A stretch of 64,000 nt of DNA from Armatimonadota bacterium (lineage in GTDB: Bacteria; Sysuimicrobiota; Sysuimicrobiia; Sysuimicrobiales; Humicultoraceae), in the NCBI GenBank assembly GCA_031459715.1, contig JAVKIA010000001.1:48419-112418 (forward strand). The letters are read 5' to 3'. Made by a program: the position numbers and the translations under genes. The notes under the pieces are model-generated. The model searched no databases. It was not told the DNA's origin and saw only the letters and a program-made list of their open reading frames with translations. This document shows positions 1 to 9,001 of the stretch, piece by piece. How positions within the stretch are numbered: position 1 is the first letter of the stretch; each line of letters begins with the position of its first letter.

Positions 1-96
1 CTGCTGGACAAATTGGAGGCCTGAATCCCGCCAGGAGTCTTCACGCCTTCGAACGAATCACAGAGAACAATTCTCGCCTGCAGGGAGGTGGAGGCC

Positions 97-1674
97 TTGC
101 GTAAGGTAGCGCTGGCGGTCTTGCTGGCTGTCCTCCTGGCCGCTCCCGGAGTGGCGCAGCAGCCGCGCCGCGGTGGCACCCTGACCTACATCGTCACCGC
201 CCTACCCCCGTCCTTCGACGGCCACCGCGAAACGACGTTTGCCATGCTCCACCCGGTGAAACCGCACTACAACTACCTGGTGAAGTTCGACACCCAGAAC
301 TACCCCAAGGTGGTGGGGGACCTGGCCGAGTCCTGGACGGCTTCCAACGACGGTCGGACTTACACCTTCAAGATCCGCCGCGGGGTGAAGTTTCATGACG
401 GCTCGACGCTGACCTCCCGCGACATCAAGGCCACCTTCGACAAGATCATCTTTCCCAAGGAGGGGGTGGTCAGCGCCCGCCAGGTCATCTATCAGAGTGT
501 GCAGCGGATCGAGGCGCCCGACCCGCAGACCGTCATCTTCCGGCTGAGGTTTGCCGCCCCCAGCTTCGTGGAGAAGCTGGCCTCACCGTTCAACTTCGTG
601 TACAAGGCGGACATCCTGGAGCGCGACCCCACCTTCTACGAGCGCAACATCATGGGCACGGGGCCCTTCAAGTTTGTGGAGTACGTCCGCGGATCACACT
701 GGGTGGGGCGGCGCAACGACGACTACTTCAAGTCGGGGTTGCCCTACCTCGACGGCTACCGGGCTCTGTTCATCAGCAGCCGCTCGGCCATGATGGCGGC
801 CCTGAAGAGCGGTCAGGCGCTCATCGAGTTCCGTGGCGTCTCACCCGCCGAACGGGACGACCTGGTGAGCACCCTGGGCGACAAGATCGCCGTCCAGTCG
901 CAGCCCTGGAACTGCAACCTCATTGTGGCCTTCAACACCAGGAAGAAACCCTTCGATGACGTCCGGTTCCGCCGCGCCCTGACCCTGGCGGTGGACCGCT
1001 GGGGCGGCTCCGCGGCTCTGAGCAAGATCGCCTTCCTGGGGCCCGTGGGCGCGGTGATGCGGCCGGGGTCCGAGTTTGCCATGCCCGAATCGGAGCTGGT
1101 CAAGCTGGCGGGCTACGGACGGGATATCACCGCAGCGCGGCAGGAGGCGCGTCGCCTGCTGCGGGAGGCCGGCGTCCCCGAGGGCTTCACCTTCACCCTG
1201 AAGAACCGTTCGGTGGCCATGCCCTACGAGCCGGCCGGAGTCTTCCTGGTGGACCAGTGGCGGCAGGTGGGGCTGAACGTGCAGCACGTGCAGCAGGAGA
1301 CCGCCAAGTACCTGGCGGACCAGCGGGCCGGCGACTACGACGCCTCGGTGGACTTCGCCTGCGACTTCATGGACGACCCGGACGTGCAGCTGGCCAAATT
1401 TGTTTCTGCTGACGTCAGCCCGCTGAACTACGGGGGGTACGTGGACCGCCAGCTGGATGCCCTCTACTTCCGGCAGAGCCGTACGGCCAATAAGGCGGAG
1501 CGGCTCCGGCTGGTTCACCAGTTCGAGAGGCGGCTGCTGGACGAGCGGGCCTACGCCATGTACGTCCTCTGGTGGCAGCGCATCATCCCGTACTGGAAGA
1601 CGCTGCAGGGCTACAAGACGACCACCAACCACTACGTGGAGCCCGACATGGAGGCCTACTGGCTCAGCCAGTGA
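97..1674 (+). CDS. ABC transporter substrate-binding protein, peptide/oligopeptide (family 5) type
   Basis: This is the extracytoplasmic binding protein of a peptide- or opine-type ABC importer (SBP family 5). An N-terminal signal peptide (LRKVALAVLLAVLLAAPGVA) is followed by the family body, including the DLAESWTASNDGRTYTFKIR and GTGPFKFVEY stretches typical of DppA/OppA proteins; about 525 residues is normal for the family. TTG at 97 is preferred as start because AGGGAGG (82-88) lies 8 bases before it, whereas a GTG at 88 overlaps that ribosome site. Two permease genes follow in the same direction, so the three form one operon. Specificity cannot be read from sequence; dipeptides, oligopeptides, glycosides or nickel chelates are all possible in this family. 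Confidence 0.9.
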   Translation: MRKVALAVLLAVLLAAPGVAQQPRRGGTLTYIVTALPPSFDGHRETTFAMLHPVKPHYNYLVKFDTQNYPKVVGDLAESWTASNDGRTYTFKIRRGVKFHDGSTLTSRDIKATFDKIIFPKEGVVSARQVIYQSVQRIEAPDPQTVIFRLRFAAPSFVEKLASPFNFVYKADILERDPTFYERNIMGTGPFKFVEYVRGSHWVGRRNDDYFKSGLPYLDGYRALFISSRSAMMAALKSGQALIEFRGVSPAERDDLVSTLGDKIAVQSQPWNCNLIVAFNTRKKPFDDVRFRRALTLAVDRWGGSAALSKIAFLGPVGAVMRPGSEFAMPESELVKLAGYGRDITAARQEARRLLREAGVPEGFTFTLKNRSVAMPYEPAGVFLVDQWRQVGLNVQHVQQETAKYLADQRAGDYDASVDFACDFMDDPDVQLAKFVSADVSPLNYGGYVDRQLDALYFRQSRTANKAERLRLVHQFERRLLDERAYAMYVLWWQRIIPYWKTLQGYKTTTNHYVEPDMEAYWLSQ

Positions 1675-1734
1675 CGCCCGTGTCCTGTGCATCATGCGCA
1701 GTGACAGGAGTCCCCTCTGCCCCGGGGTGACGGC

Positions 1735-2688
1735 GTGAGCCGCTACATCTTCACCCGCGCGCTACTTGTCCTGCCCACCCTGCTGGCGGTCGCGGTCCTC
1801 ATCTTCCTCCTCATGCGCGTCGTCCCCGGCGACATCGTCGAGCTGCGCCTGGTCCTGGGAGGCTCCTACGTCACCCCGGGCGTGATCGCGGCGGAGCGCG
1901 CCCGGCTGGGTCTGGACAGGCCGCTGTGGGATCAGTTTCTGCACTACCTGGTGGGCCTGGCGCGCCTCGACCTGGGGCTGTCCATGTGGTCGGGAGCTCC
2001 GGTAGCTCACGAGATCGGCCTGCGCCTGGCCCTCAGCCTGCAGCTGGCCGTGATGGCCACGCTCATCGCCGTGGCGCTGGCCGTCCCCCTGGGCACGCTG
2101 GCGGCGGTCTATCGGGGGAGCTGGATCGACCAGGCCGTGCAGCTCTTCAGCGTGGCCGGGCTGTCCATCCCGTCTTTCTGGCTGGGCATCCTGCTCATCC
2201 TCTTCTTGCTCTCGGTCTTCAACTACCTCCCTCCGCTGATCTTCACCCCCCTGCTGGTGGACCCCAAGGCCAACCTGGCGCAGCTCATCTGGCCGGCCCT
2301 GGCGGTGGGCTACCGGTACTCCGCCGTGACCACCCGCATGACCCGGTCCGCGCTGCTGGAGGTGCTGCGGGAGGACTACGTGCGCACCGCCTGGGCCAAG
2401 GGCCTGCGGCGGACGGTGATCGTCCGCCGCCACGCCCTGCGCAATGCGCTCCTCCCCGTGGTCACCGTCATCGGCCTGGAGTTCGCCTTTCTCATCGGCG
2501 GGCTGGTGGTGACCGAGCAGGTCTTCAACCTCAACGGCATCGGCAAGCTCACCGTGGAGGCCATCGCCCAGCGAGACTACACGCTGATCCAGGGCCTGAT
2601 GCTGGTCGTGGCCGCCGGCTACATCCTGGCCAACTTCGTGGTCGACGTACTGTACGCGTGGCTGGATCCTCGGATCACGTACGGCTGA
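1735..2688 (+). CDS. ABC transporter permease, DppB/OppB type
   Basis: This is the first inner-membrane permease of the peptide-type importer. The N-terminus (SRYIFTRALLVLPTLLAV) and the text RVVPGDIV are typical of DppB proteins. Around six membrane segments are visible. The EAA loop that contacts the ATPase is near residues 215-235 (REDYVRTAWAKGLRRTVIVR), and the C-terminus has the family motif with DVLYAWLDPRI. At 317 residues it is full length. It begins with GTG 60 bases after the binding protein and ends in a TGATG overlap with the second permease, so the two are translationally coupled. Confidence 0.92.
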   Translation: MSRYIFTRALLVLPTLLAVAVLIFLLMRVVPGDIVELRLVLGGSYVTPGVIAAERARLGLDRPLWDQFLHYLVGLARLDLGLSMWSGAPVAHEIGLRLALSLQLAVMATLIAVALAVPLGTLAAVYRGSWIDQAVQLFSVAGLSIPSFWLGILLILFLLSVFNYLPPLIFTPLLVDPKANLAQLIWPALAVGYRYSAVTTRMTRSALLEVLREDYVRTAWAKGLRRTVIVRRHALRNALLPVVTVIGLEFAFLIGGLVVTEQVFNLNGIGKLTVEAIAQRDYTLIQGLMLVVAAGYILANFVVDVLYAWLDPRITYG

Positions 2689-3581
2689 TGGCCAGCGGCG
2701 CGGTGCTGGAGACGACCCGCCTCTCCCCGCCGCCGGGCCGGGCGGGCAGGCGCCCGCTGGCCCGCTTCATCAGGAAGTACCCCATGGGCACGGTGGGCGC
2801 GGTCCTGATCGTGGCCATGCTGCTGGTGGGGGCCTTCGCCGAAGCGGTGGCGCCCTACGATCCGGTGGTCAACGACTTCGGAGCCATGTTCCAGCGGCCC
2901 AGCCGGGCGCACTGGTTCGGCACCGACGCCTTTGGCCGGGACGTGCTCAGCCGCATCCTCTACGGCGCTCGCACGGCCCTGCTGGTGGGATTCGGCTCCT
3001 CCCTCCTGGGGGCCACCGCCGGCGCCCTCCTGGGCGTGGTCAGCGCCTACTTCGGGGGGAGGCTGGACCTGTGGCTGCAGCGGCTGTTAGACGTCGTCAT
3101 GGCATTCCCCATCATCATCCTGGCCATGGCGGTGGTCGCCCTTCTGGGGACCGGGACGGTGAACCTGGTCCTGGCCATCGCCCTCTCCTTCGCCCCGCGG
3201 GCCGAGCGCGTGGTGCGGGCCAGCGCCCTGGCGGTGCGGGAGATGGCATACGTGGAGGCGGCGCGAGCAGTGGGAGCGGGACCCTGGCGGATCATCTTCC
3301 GCCACATGTCGCCCAACGTGGCGGCGCCCTACCTGGTGATGCTCACCGCGTTCCTCGGCCAGGCGATCTTGCTGGAGGCCTCGCTCTCCTTCCTGGGGTT
3401 GGGCGTGGCCGAGCCCACGCCGGCCTGGGGGCTGATGCTGCGCGGTGCCGCCGTGGACTTCGTGCAGCGGGCCCCCTGGATGGCCATCTTTCCCGGGCTG
3501 GCCATCAGTGTGGCCGTGCTGGCCTTCAACGTTCTGGGCGACGCCCTGCGCGACGCCCTGGACCCCAGGCTGCGGGCTTGA
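2688..3581 (+). CDS. ABC transporter permease, DppC/OppC type
   Basis: This is the second permease of the peptide-type importer. The ATG at 2688 shares one base with the stop of the preceding gene. An N-terminal segment near residues 30-50 is followed by the DppC hallmark APYDPVVNDFGAMFQRPS...HWFGTDAFGRDVLSRI. The EAA loop is near residues 180-200 (YVEAARAVGAGPWRIIFRHM), and the end is GDALRDALDPRLRA. At 297 residues it is complete. No DppD or DppF ATPase follows: the next gene is on the other strand and ends four bases away. The importer must therefore borrow ATPases encoded elsewhere, or they have been lost. Confidence 0.92.
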   Translation: MASGAVLETTRLSPPPGRAGRRPLARFIRKYPMGTVGAVLIVAMLLVGAFAEAVAPYDPVVNDFGAMFQRPSRAHWFGTDAFGRDVLSRILYGARTALLVGFGSSLLGATAGALLGVVSAYFGGRLDLWLQRLLDVVMAFPIIILAMAVVALLGTGTVNLVLAIALSFAPRAERVVRASALAVREMAYVEAARAVGAGPWRIIFRHMSPNVAAPYLVMLTAFLGQAILLEASLSFLGLGVAEPTPAWGLMLRGAAVDFVQRAPWMAIFPGLAISVAVLAFNVLGDALRDALDPRLRA

Positions 3582-3585
3582 GGGG

Positions 3586-5082
3586 TCAGCGCACCAGCGT
3601 GATCCGTCCCTCCACCCGCGGGCTGATGGTGCGCGCCCGCTGGATGGCCTCGATCACCACCGTGACCATCAGCGGGCCGCCCGCGGGATTGACCAGCACC
3701 TGGCCGCCAGCCAGCATGCTGTAGCCGTCCCCACCGCGCAGCATGAAGTCGTTGGTGGCCAGGGTGTAGACGGCCGCGTCGTTCAGGGGCTGGTCGGCCA
3801 CCCGCACCTCGGTGATGCGGGATCCCGCCGGACGCGTGGGGTTAAAGGTATAGCGCAGGCCGCTCACCTGGGGAAAGCGCCCCGCCACCTGCTCCCACTG
3901 GCTGACCCCGTTCTCCAGGGCCTGCCGCACCACGGCGCCGGGGAGGGCCACCTTGACCACGATGTTGCCGAAGGGCAGCCAGGCGAAGACGTCCTTACGG
4001 GTGATGCGGCCGGCGGGGAAGAGGGCGTTGGTGCGGATTCCCCCGCCGTTGGTGATGGCCAGGTCGGCCTGAAGCGCGGCGCGCATGGCGTCGGCGATGA
4101 AGTTGCCCAGGTTGGATTCCTGCTGCCGCACCGTGCTGTTCCGCGCGTCCAGGGGGACGGCGGTCTCGCCGATGACGACGTCCAGCTCCCTGCTCATCTG
4201 GTCGGCATACCGCTTGACCAGGGCGGCCATGGCCGGGTGCGGCGGGATCTGGTCGGTGACCTCGACCAGCTGGTGGCTGGCCCGCCGCGAGCCGTCCAGG
4301 GCCAGGCGGGTGACGCCCAGCCACTTGGCGTCCGAACCGGCTTTGGCGATCAGACGCCCGCCCACCGTGGCCGTCAGCGGGTCGTGCTCGTGGCCGCCCA
4401 GGACCAGGTCGATCTCGGGGATCTGCCGCAGCAGCTCCTGGTCAGCAGCGATGAACTGGTGGGTGAGGGCCAGGATCACCTGCGCGCCGCCCCTGCGCAG
4501 GATGGGCACGACCGCGCGGGCCACGGCCACCGGGTCGCCGAAGGTGGTCCGGCCGGGGGAGGAGACGACCGCGGTCTCCTGGGTGAGCAGGCCGATGATC
4601 CCCACGGTCACCGCTCCCGCAGGAAGGAGGAGCCAGGGGCGCGCGCCGGGGAAGGGCCGCATCCCCCCGGTGAAGGTGTTGCTGGCCACCCAGGGGAAGC
4701 GTGACTCCCTGATCCGTGCCGCCAGCTCCTCCGGACCGTAGTCAAACTCGTGGTTGCCGAAGCTGGCCGCATCCACGCCCAGCTGGTTCATCCCGGCGAT
4801 GAGCTGGGCCCCCTTGAAGATGGAGGACTCCACCGACGGCGAGATCAGGTCTCCTGCGAACAGCAGCAGTGTGGGGCGTTCCTTCTCCCGGTACTGTTCC
4901 ACCACCGTGGCCAGCCGGTCGAACCCGCCGCGCTTCCCCCCGTCCACCGGCCCGAGCTGGTAGACGTCGTTGAAGTGCAGCAGGGTGAGAGTCGGGGGCT
5001 GGCCCGCCGCCGGCGCCGCCGCCAGCAGCAGGGCCAGCGAGAGGGCCAGTAGCAGCGCTCGCGCGCGTATCACCGTCAGCAT
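3586..5082 (-). CDS. Secreted 5'-nucleotidase / 2',3'-cyclic phosphodiesterase family protein
   Basis: This is a two-domain metallophosphoesterase of the UshA/5'-nucleotidase family, probably releasing phosphate from nucleotides outside the cytoplasm. After a signal peptide (about residues 1-27) the metallophosphatase domain shows HFNDVYQL, FAGDLISP, GNHEFDYG, LALTHQ and LGGHEHDP. The first motif has Tyr where many relatives have His. The C-terminal substrate-binding domain shows ITNGGGIRTN, LPFGNIVVKV and GGDGYSM. At 498 residues it is full length. ATG at 5082 has AGGAGGCT-type sequence (AAAGGAGCCT, reverse strand) just upstream. It lies 164 bases downstream of the aldolase gene, so membership of that operon is uncertain. 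Substrate preference is not visible. Confidence 0.88.
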   Translation of the reverse strand: MLTVIRARALLLALSLALLLAAAPAAGQPPTLTLLHFNDVYQLGPVDGGKRGGFDRLATVVEQYREKERPTLLLFAGDLISPSVESSIFKGAQLIAGMNQLGVDAASFGNHEFDYGPEELAARIRESRFPWVASNTFTGGMRPFPGARPWLLLPAGAVTVGIIGLLTQETAVVSSPGRTTFGDPVAVARAVVPILRRGGAQVILALTHQFIAADQELLRQIPEIDLVLGGHEHDPLTATVGGRLIAKAGSDAKWLGVTRLALDGSRRASHQLVEVTDQIPPHPAMAALVKRYADQMSRELDVVIGETAVPLDARNSTVRQQESNLGNFIADAMRAALQADLAITNGGGIRTNALFPAGRITRKDVFAWLPFGNIVVKVALPGAVVRQALENGVSQWEQVAGRFPQVSGLRYTFNPTRPAGSRITEVRVADQPLNDAAVYTLATNDFMLRGGDGYSMLAGGQVLVNPAGGPLMVTVVIEAIQRARTISPRVEGRITLVR

Positions 5083-5246
5083 AGGAGGCTCCTTTTCTGA
5101 GCAGCAGTGGGTCTGGGGGCCCGGGTCTCTCTTCGCCCGGCCTTGGCGTCCTCCTCCATGACGGCCGGCCAGGTACGTGTCCGGGCAATCCGGACCAGTC
5201 CGGGTCGAGTCCTGTGGGAATGCGCGTCAGGAGTCTCCAGGACTCG

Positions 5247-6038
5247 CTACCGGCGGGAGACGTTGAGACGCTCGGCCAGCCCCTCCCTGATCCTCCCGTA
5301 GGTTGCGGCGGCGGCACCGGCCAACAGCCGGGCGTCACTGCCCGCAGCGATGAAGAGGATGCCCTGGTCGATGCGCCGCAGGACCTCCTCGGGACTTCCG
5401 GCCATGTAGCCGGCGGCGATACCGCATCGACGCGCCGCGGCCAGGATGCGATCCACCGCCGCCAGAAACGCCGGGTGGTCGAACTGGCGGAAGCAGCCCA
5501 GGTTCGCCGAGAGGTCGTTGGGCCCGATGAACAGCACGTCTACGCCCGGCACGGCGGCGATCTCCTCCACGTGCTCCAGCGCCTGGGCAGTTTCTACCTG
5601 ACAGACCACCAGGACCTCGCTGTTCCACCGGGCGAAGTATTCAGGCAGGTCCATGCCGTAGCGGCTGACCCGCGTTCCGGCCACGCCCCGGATCCCCTCC
5701 GGCGGGTACCTGGCTGCCGCCACCGCGGCCCGTGCCTCCTGCGCCGTGTTCACCAGGGGGACGATCACCCCGTAGGCGCCCCGGTCCAGGGCCTGCTTGA
5801 TCAGCGCCACGTCGTTGGCGGCCACGCGGACCAGGGGGACCACCTCGGTCCCCTTCATCGCCCGCAGCAGGTCCTCCAGCCGTTCCCACCCTGTGGGGCC
5901 GTGCTCGGTGTCGACAAGCAGCCAGTCGGGCCCAATGGTCGCCAGCAGCTCCACCACGGCCGGGGAGGGGAAGCTGACCCACAGGCCCACCGCCGGCTGC
6001 CCCTGCTTCAGGCGGTGCTTGACGGTGTTGGTGATCAT
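5247..6038 (-). CDS. HpcH/HpaI-family class II aldolase (2-keto-3-deoxy acid aldolase type)
   Basis: This is a metal-dependent aldolase of the HpcH/HpaI group, which cleaves 2-oxo-4-hydroxy acids to pyruvate or oxaloacetate-type products plus an aldehyde. Visible family motifs are GLWVSFPSPAVVELLA, LLVDTEHGP, PPEGIRGVAGTRVSRYG and the two metal-ligand regions CQVETAQALEHV (Glu) and FIGPNDLSANLG (Asp). The internal ATG at 6038 is chosen because GGAGGTG precedes it by about 10 bases; an upstream ATG at 6092 would add a non-conserved leader. About 263 residues matches the family. It follows the NitT/TauT-type importer on the same strand after 135 bases and may be read with it. Its natural substrate is unknown. 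Confidence 0.85.
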   Translation of the reverse strand: MITNTVKHRLKQGQPAVGLWVSFPSPAVVELLATIGPDWLLVDTEHGPTGWERLEDLLRAMKGTEVVPLVRVAANDVALIKQALDRGAYGVIVPLVNTAQEARAAVAAARYPPEGIRGVAGTRVSRYGMDLPEYFARWNSEVLVVCQVETAQALEHVEEIAAVPGVDVLFIGPNDLSANLGCFRQFDHPAFLAAVDRILAAARRCGIAAGYMAGSPEEVLRRIDQGILFIAAGSDARLLAGAAAATYGRIREGLAERLNVSRR

Positions 6039-6173
6039 ATGCAGCAGCACCTCCACGAAAAATGTACGGGTGTGCCACGGCATCACCCGCACAGCGACCG
6101 AGTGCGGTTGTCCGACGAACCAGGGAATGACTACGACGGAAGCGGCGGGCCACCTGCGGATTTCCGGGTGCGG

Positions 6174-7118
6174 CTACCCGTTTGCCTGGCGCAGGGCGGC
6201 GCGGCCTTCCCGCACCCGCTGGAAGAAGGCAGGGTCTTCCTTCAGGGCCAGGGAGCGGGGGCGGGGCAGGTCGACCCGCACCTCGGCCACGATGCTGGAG
6301 TCCGCCCCCGGGGAGAGCCAGCGGCGCATGACCACCACGCGGTCCGAGAGGAAGACCGCCTCCTCGATGGAGTGGGTGACGAAGACCACGGTCAGCTCCC
6401 GCTGCGCGCACAGGCGCAGCAGCTCCAGGTTCATCCGGTCGCGGGTGATCTCGTCCAGCGCCCCGAAGGGCTCGTCCAGCAGGAGGACGCGGGGGTCCAG
6501 GGTCAGGGCCCGGGCGATGGCCAGGCGCTGCTGCATGCCGCCGGAGAGCTTGTCGGGGTAGTAGTGGGCGAACGGTTCCAGGTCCACCGTGCGCAGGAGC
6601 TGTCGGGCCGTGGGCAGGTAGCGGGGGCGCCGCCACGGCCACAGCCACCACTGCGGGTCCCGCAGGCGCAGCGGCAGGAGGACGTTGGCTTCCGCGGTCA
6701 GCCATTCAAACAGGACCGGCTGCTGGAAGATGACGCTGGACAGTCCCGCCCGAACCGCCTCCTGCGGGGCCCGGCCGCAGATGTCGATGGTTCCACTGCT
6801 GGGGGCGCGGAGCCCGGCCAGGAGGAAGAGCACCGTGGTCTTGCCGCACCCTGAGGGGCCGATGATGGAGACGAACTCCCCCGGGCGGACCGCCAGGGAG
6901 AAGTTGACCACCACCTGCAGCTCCTGCTCTCCGCTGCGACGCCGCCACAGGCCCGGGGGGCGCGCCGAAAGATACGTCTTAGAGACGCGCTCCATGCGGA
7001 CGACCGGCGCGGTGGCGGTAGAGGGTGAAGCGATCATGAAACCCGGGCGCGTCGGCAGTGGCGCGGGGGCGGGGTCGGTGAGGGTGTCCTCGCCCGCTCC
7101 CGAGCCCGCCGCCCCCAC
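6174..7118 (-). CDS. ABC transporter ATP-binding protein, NitT/TauT (SsuB/TauB-like)
   Basis: This is the ATPase of a nitrate/sulfonate/taurine-family importer. It has Walker A GPSGCGKTT, signature LSGGMQQR, Walker B VLLLDEPFGALD and the H-loop VTHSIEEAVFLSDRV. The catalytic domain starts near residue 42 (RMERVSKTYL). The first 40 residues are Ala/Pro-rich and atypical. The GTG at 7118 would be coupled to the binding-protein stop 7 bases upstream, while an ATG at 7037 would give a more typical N-terminus but lacks a ribosome site. It forms an operon with the binding protein, permease and a cytosine-deaminase homologue, so the transported ligand may be a pyrimidine or related heterocycle (inference). 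Confidence 0.9.
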   Translation of the reverse strand: MGAAGSGAGEDTLTDPAPAPLPTRPGFMIASPSTATAPVVRMERVSKTYLSARPPGLWRRRSGEQELQVVVNFSLAVRPGEFVSIIGPSGCGKTTVLFLLAGLRAPSSGTIDICGRAPQEAVRAGLSSVIFQQPVLFEWLTAEANVLLPLRLRDPQWWLWPWRRPRYLPTARQLLRTVDLEPFAHYYPDKLSGGMQQRLAIARALTLDPRVLLLDEPFGALDEITRDRMNLELLRLCAQRELTVVFVTHSIEEAVFLSDRVVVMRRWLSPGADSSIVAEVRVDLPRPRSLALKEDPAFFQRVREGRAALRQANG

Positions 7119-7125
7119 CGCCGCC

Positions 7126-8124
7126 TCAGGGCTTTACCCCGCTGGCAAAGCGGGTGGTGTACGCCGCCTGAACATTGGCGCCCTTCAGCAGTCCCGCGCC
7201 GGCCAGGTCCTGCGCCAGCCGGGTCCAGGCCGCCGGGTCCACGTAGCCCAGGCCGTTTTGCCTGGCCGCGGGCGTGACCATGATGGAATAGAGGAAGTCC
7301 ATCCCTTCAATCTCGTGGGCCCGATCGAGGTTCTTATTGTACTTGAGCAGGATGGTGGCCGCCTCCTGGCGATTGTTGAAGGCGTAGAGGAAGCCGCGGT
7401 AGTGTCCTCTGATAAACTGCTGCACCACCTGAGGGTACTTCCGGATGATCTCCTCTGTGGTGAAGACCACGTTCTCCGGCCAGCGCATGCCGAAGTCGTC
7501 GGCGTAGGAGTAAATGTAGAACTTCTCCTTGATCTTGCCCTCCCTGGCCAGTCGCTTGGCCACCAGCACCTCGTTGTAGCCCATGGCGTGCGCGAACTGG
7601 TACTGCTTCTGCACCCAGGCCCCTATGGTCGCCGGGTCGCCCTGCTGGTTGACGATCTTGATGGCCTTCTCCCAGCCCGGGCCGTACATGGCCTTGATCT
7701 GCTTGTCGTACCCGATCCAGGTGGCCACGGTTCCCCGCACATCCTTGGGCGACTTCAGCGGGACCCAGGAGAGCAGGTGGATGGCCGACTTCTGGAAGTC
7801 GTGCGCCACCACCACCAGAGGCAGCTTCTGCTTCTCCCGCGCCTCCAGGATGTTGTACGGATAGTCCACCCCCAGGACGATTCTGCCCTTGCGCGCCTCG
7901 GCCATCACCCGGTCGATAGGAGAAAGCCCGGGTCCTCCCCCGACGACCGTGACCTGGAGGTCGCCGAAGAACCCCTTCTCCACCGCCACCGGGTCACCCA
8001 TGGACTCGTTGTGGATGAACCAGGCCTCAATGATAGAGACCTGCGGACCCGCTGCCGCAGTCCCTCCTCCTGCCACCAGCAGCACCAGGGCGGCCAGCAG
8101 CCAGGCCCGAGACCGTCTCCCCAT
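7126..8124 (-). CDS. ABC transporter substrate-binding protein, NitT/TauT / THI5-like
   Basis: This is a periplasmic binding protein of the SsuA/THI5-like family: about 332 residues with an N-terminal signal peptide (RAWLLAALVLLVAGGGTAAA). The mature part begins with QVSIIEAWFIHNESMGDPVA, consistent with the first lobe of this fold, and contains LGVDYPYNIL and GWEKAIKIVNQQGDPATIG. The ATG at 8124 follows GAGGAGGTGAGGAGC, a strong ribosome site. It sits between the permease (52 bases upstream) and the ATPase (7 bases downstream). Family members bind taurine, sulfonates, nitrate, riboflavin or thiamine-pyrimidine precursors. The linked deaminase makes a pyrimidine-like ligand the best guess, but it is not demonstrated. 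Confidence 0.88.
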   Translation of the reverse strand: MGRRSRAWLLAALVLLVAGGGTAAAGPQVSIIEAWFIHNESMGDPVAVEKGFFGDLQVTVVGGGPGLSPIDRVMAEARKGRIVLGVDYPYNILEAREKQKLPLVVVAHDFQKSAIHLLSWVPLKSPKDVRGTVATWIGYDKQIKAMYGPGWEKAIKIVNQQGDPATIGAWVQKQYQFAHAMGYNEVLVAKRLAREGKIKEKFYIYSYADDFGMRWPENVVFTTEEIIRKYPQVVQQFIRGHYRGFLYAFNNRQEAATILLKYNKNLDRAHEIEGMDFLYSIMVTPAARQNGLGYVDPAAWTRLAQDLAGAGLLKGANVQAAYTTRFASGVKP

Positions 8125-8176
8125 TGCTCCTCACCTCCTCTGTTTGTCTTGGGCTTACGTGTGCTCATGTCTTGGG

Positions 8177-9001
8177 TCAGGTGTGCTCACGGACCATACT
8201 CACATGCCAGGGCACCAACAGCCGCTCGGCCAGGGTCACCACACCCAGCAGCACCCACCCGATCAGCGTGCAGAACACCGCCGCCAGGAAGACGCGAACC
8301 GTGTTGCCCACATAGCGCGAGTCCAGGATCATGTAGCCCAGGCCTTCGAAGGCTCCGAAGAGTTCGCCCACGATGGCGCCGTTGACTGCGGCCATGACCC
8401 CGCCCTTCAGGCTGACGAAGATGATGGGCAGCGCCGAGGGCAGCTTGAGCAGGAGCATGCGCTGCAGCCAGGAGGCGGCGTAGATGTCCATCAGGTGCTC
8501 GCGCATGGGATCGATGGAAACGAATTCTTTGTGGGTATGGTAGAGGACGGCGAAGAAGGTGTACATGCCGGCGATGACGATCTTGCTGGTGATGCCCAAT
8601 CCGAACCACACCACCGCCAGGGAGGCCAGGGCCACGAAGGGGGTGCTGTTCAACGTCACCACCACCCGGTAGAGGAACTCCTCCAGCCAGTGCGGTAGCC
8701 AGATGAATAGCATGGCGGCCAGCAGCGCCGCCACCGCCCCCAGGAGGAACCCCAGCACGGTCTCCCCGGTGGTGACCCAGGCGTACTCCAGGACCAGCCG
8801 CCGGTCATCCAGCAGGGCGCGGAGGATCTGCGAGGGGGCCGGCAGCAGGTAGGGCTGTCCGTACAGCCGGGAGGCCACCTCCCAGACCGCCCCCGCGGAC
8901 AGGGCGAAGGCGGCCCAGGATCCCAGGCCGGCGAAGGGAAGCCTGCCCCGCGGGGCGCCGCGCGGCCGGGAGTGGGATCGGGTGCCGCTGTCCAGGAGCA
9001 T
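8177..9001 (-). CDS. ABC transporter permease, NitT/TauT (SsuC/TauC-like)
   Basis: This is the membrane subunit of the NitT/TauT-type importer, 274 residues with about six hydrophobic segments. The family EAA-like loop is near residues 160-185 (MDIYAASWLQRMLLLKLPSALPIIF), and the FVALASLAVVWFGLGI and GAIVGELFGAFEGLGYMI regions are characteristic. The ATG at 9001 directly follows the TGA of the deaminase gene, so the two are co-translated. Gene order is deaminase, permease, binding protein, ATPase. Confidence 0.9.
   Translation of the reverse strand: MLLDSGTRSHSRPRGAPRGRLPFAGLGSWAAFALSAGAVWEVASRLYGQPYLLPAPSQILRALLDDRRLVLEYAWVTTGETVLGFLLGAVAALLAAMLFIWLPHWLEEFLYRVVVTLNSTPFVALASLAVVWFGLGITSKIVIAGMYTFFAVLYHTHKEFVSIDPMREHLMDIYAASWLQRMLLLKLPSALPIIFVSLKGGVMAAVNGAIVGELFGAFEGLGYMILDSRYVGNTVRVFLAAVFCTLIGWVLLGVVTLAERLLVPWHVSMVREHT

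Noticed and set aside
1926..3581. A 551-residue fused permease reading through from 1926.
   Set aside because: The first 254 codons are another frame of the DppB-like gene; the DppC-like protein starts at ATG 2688 in a TGATG overlap.
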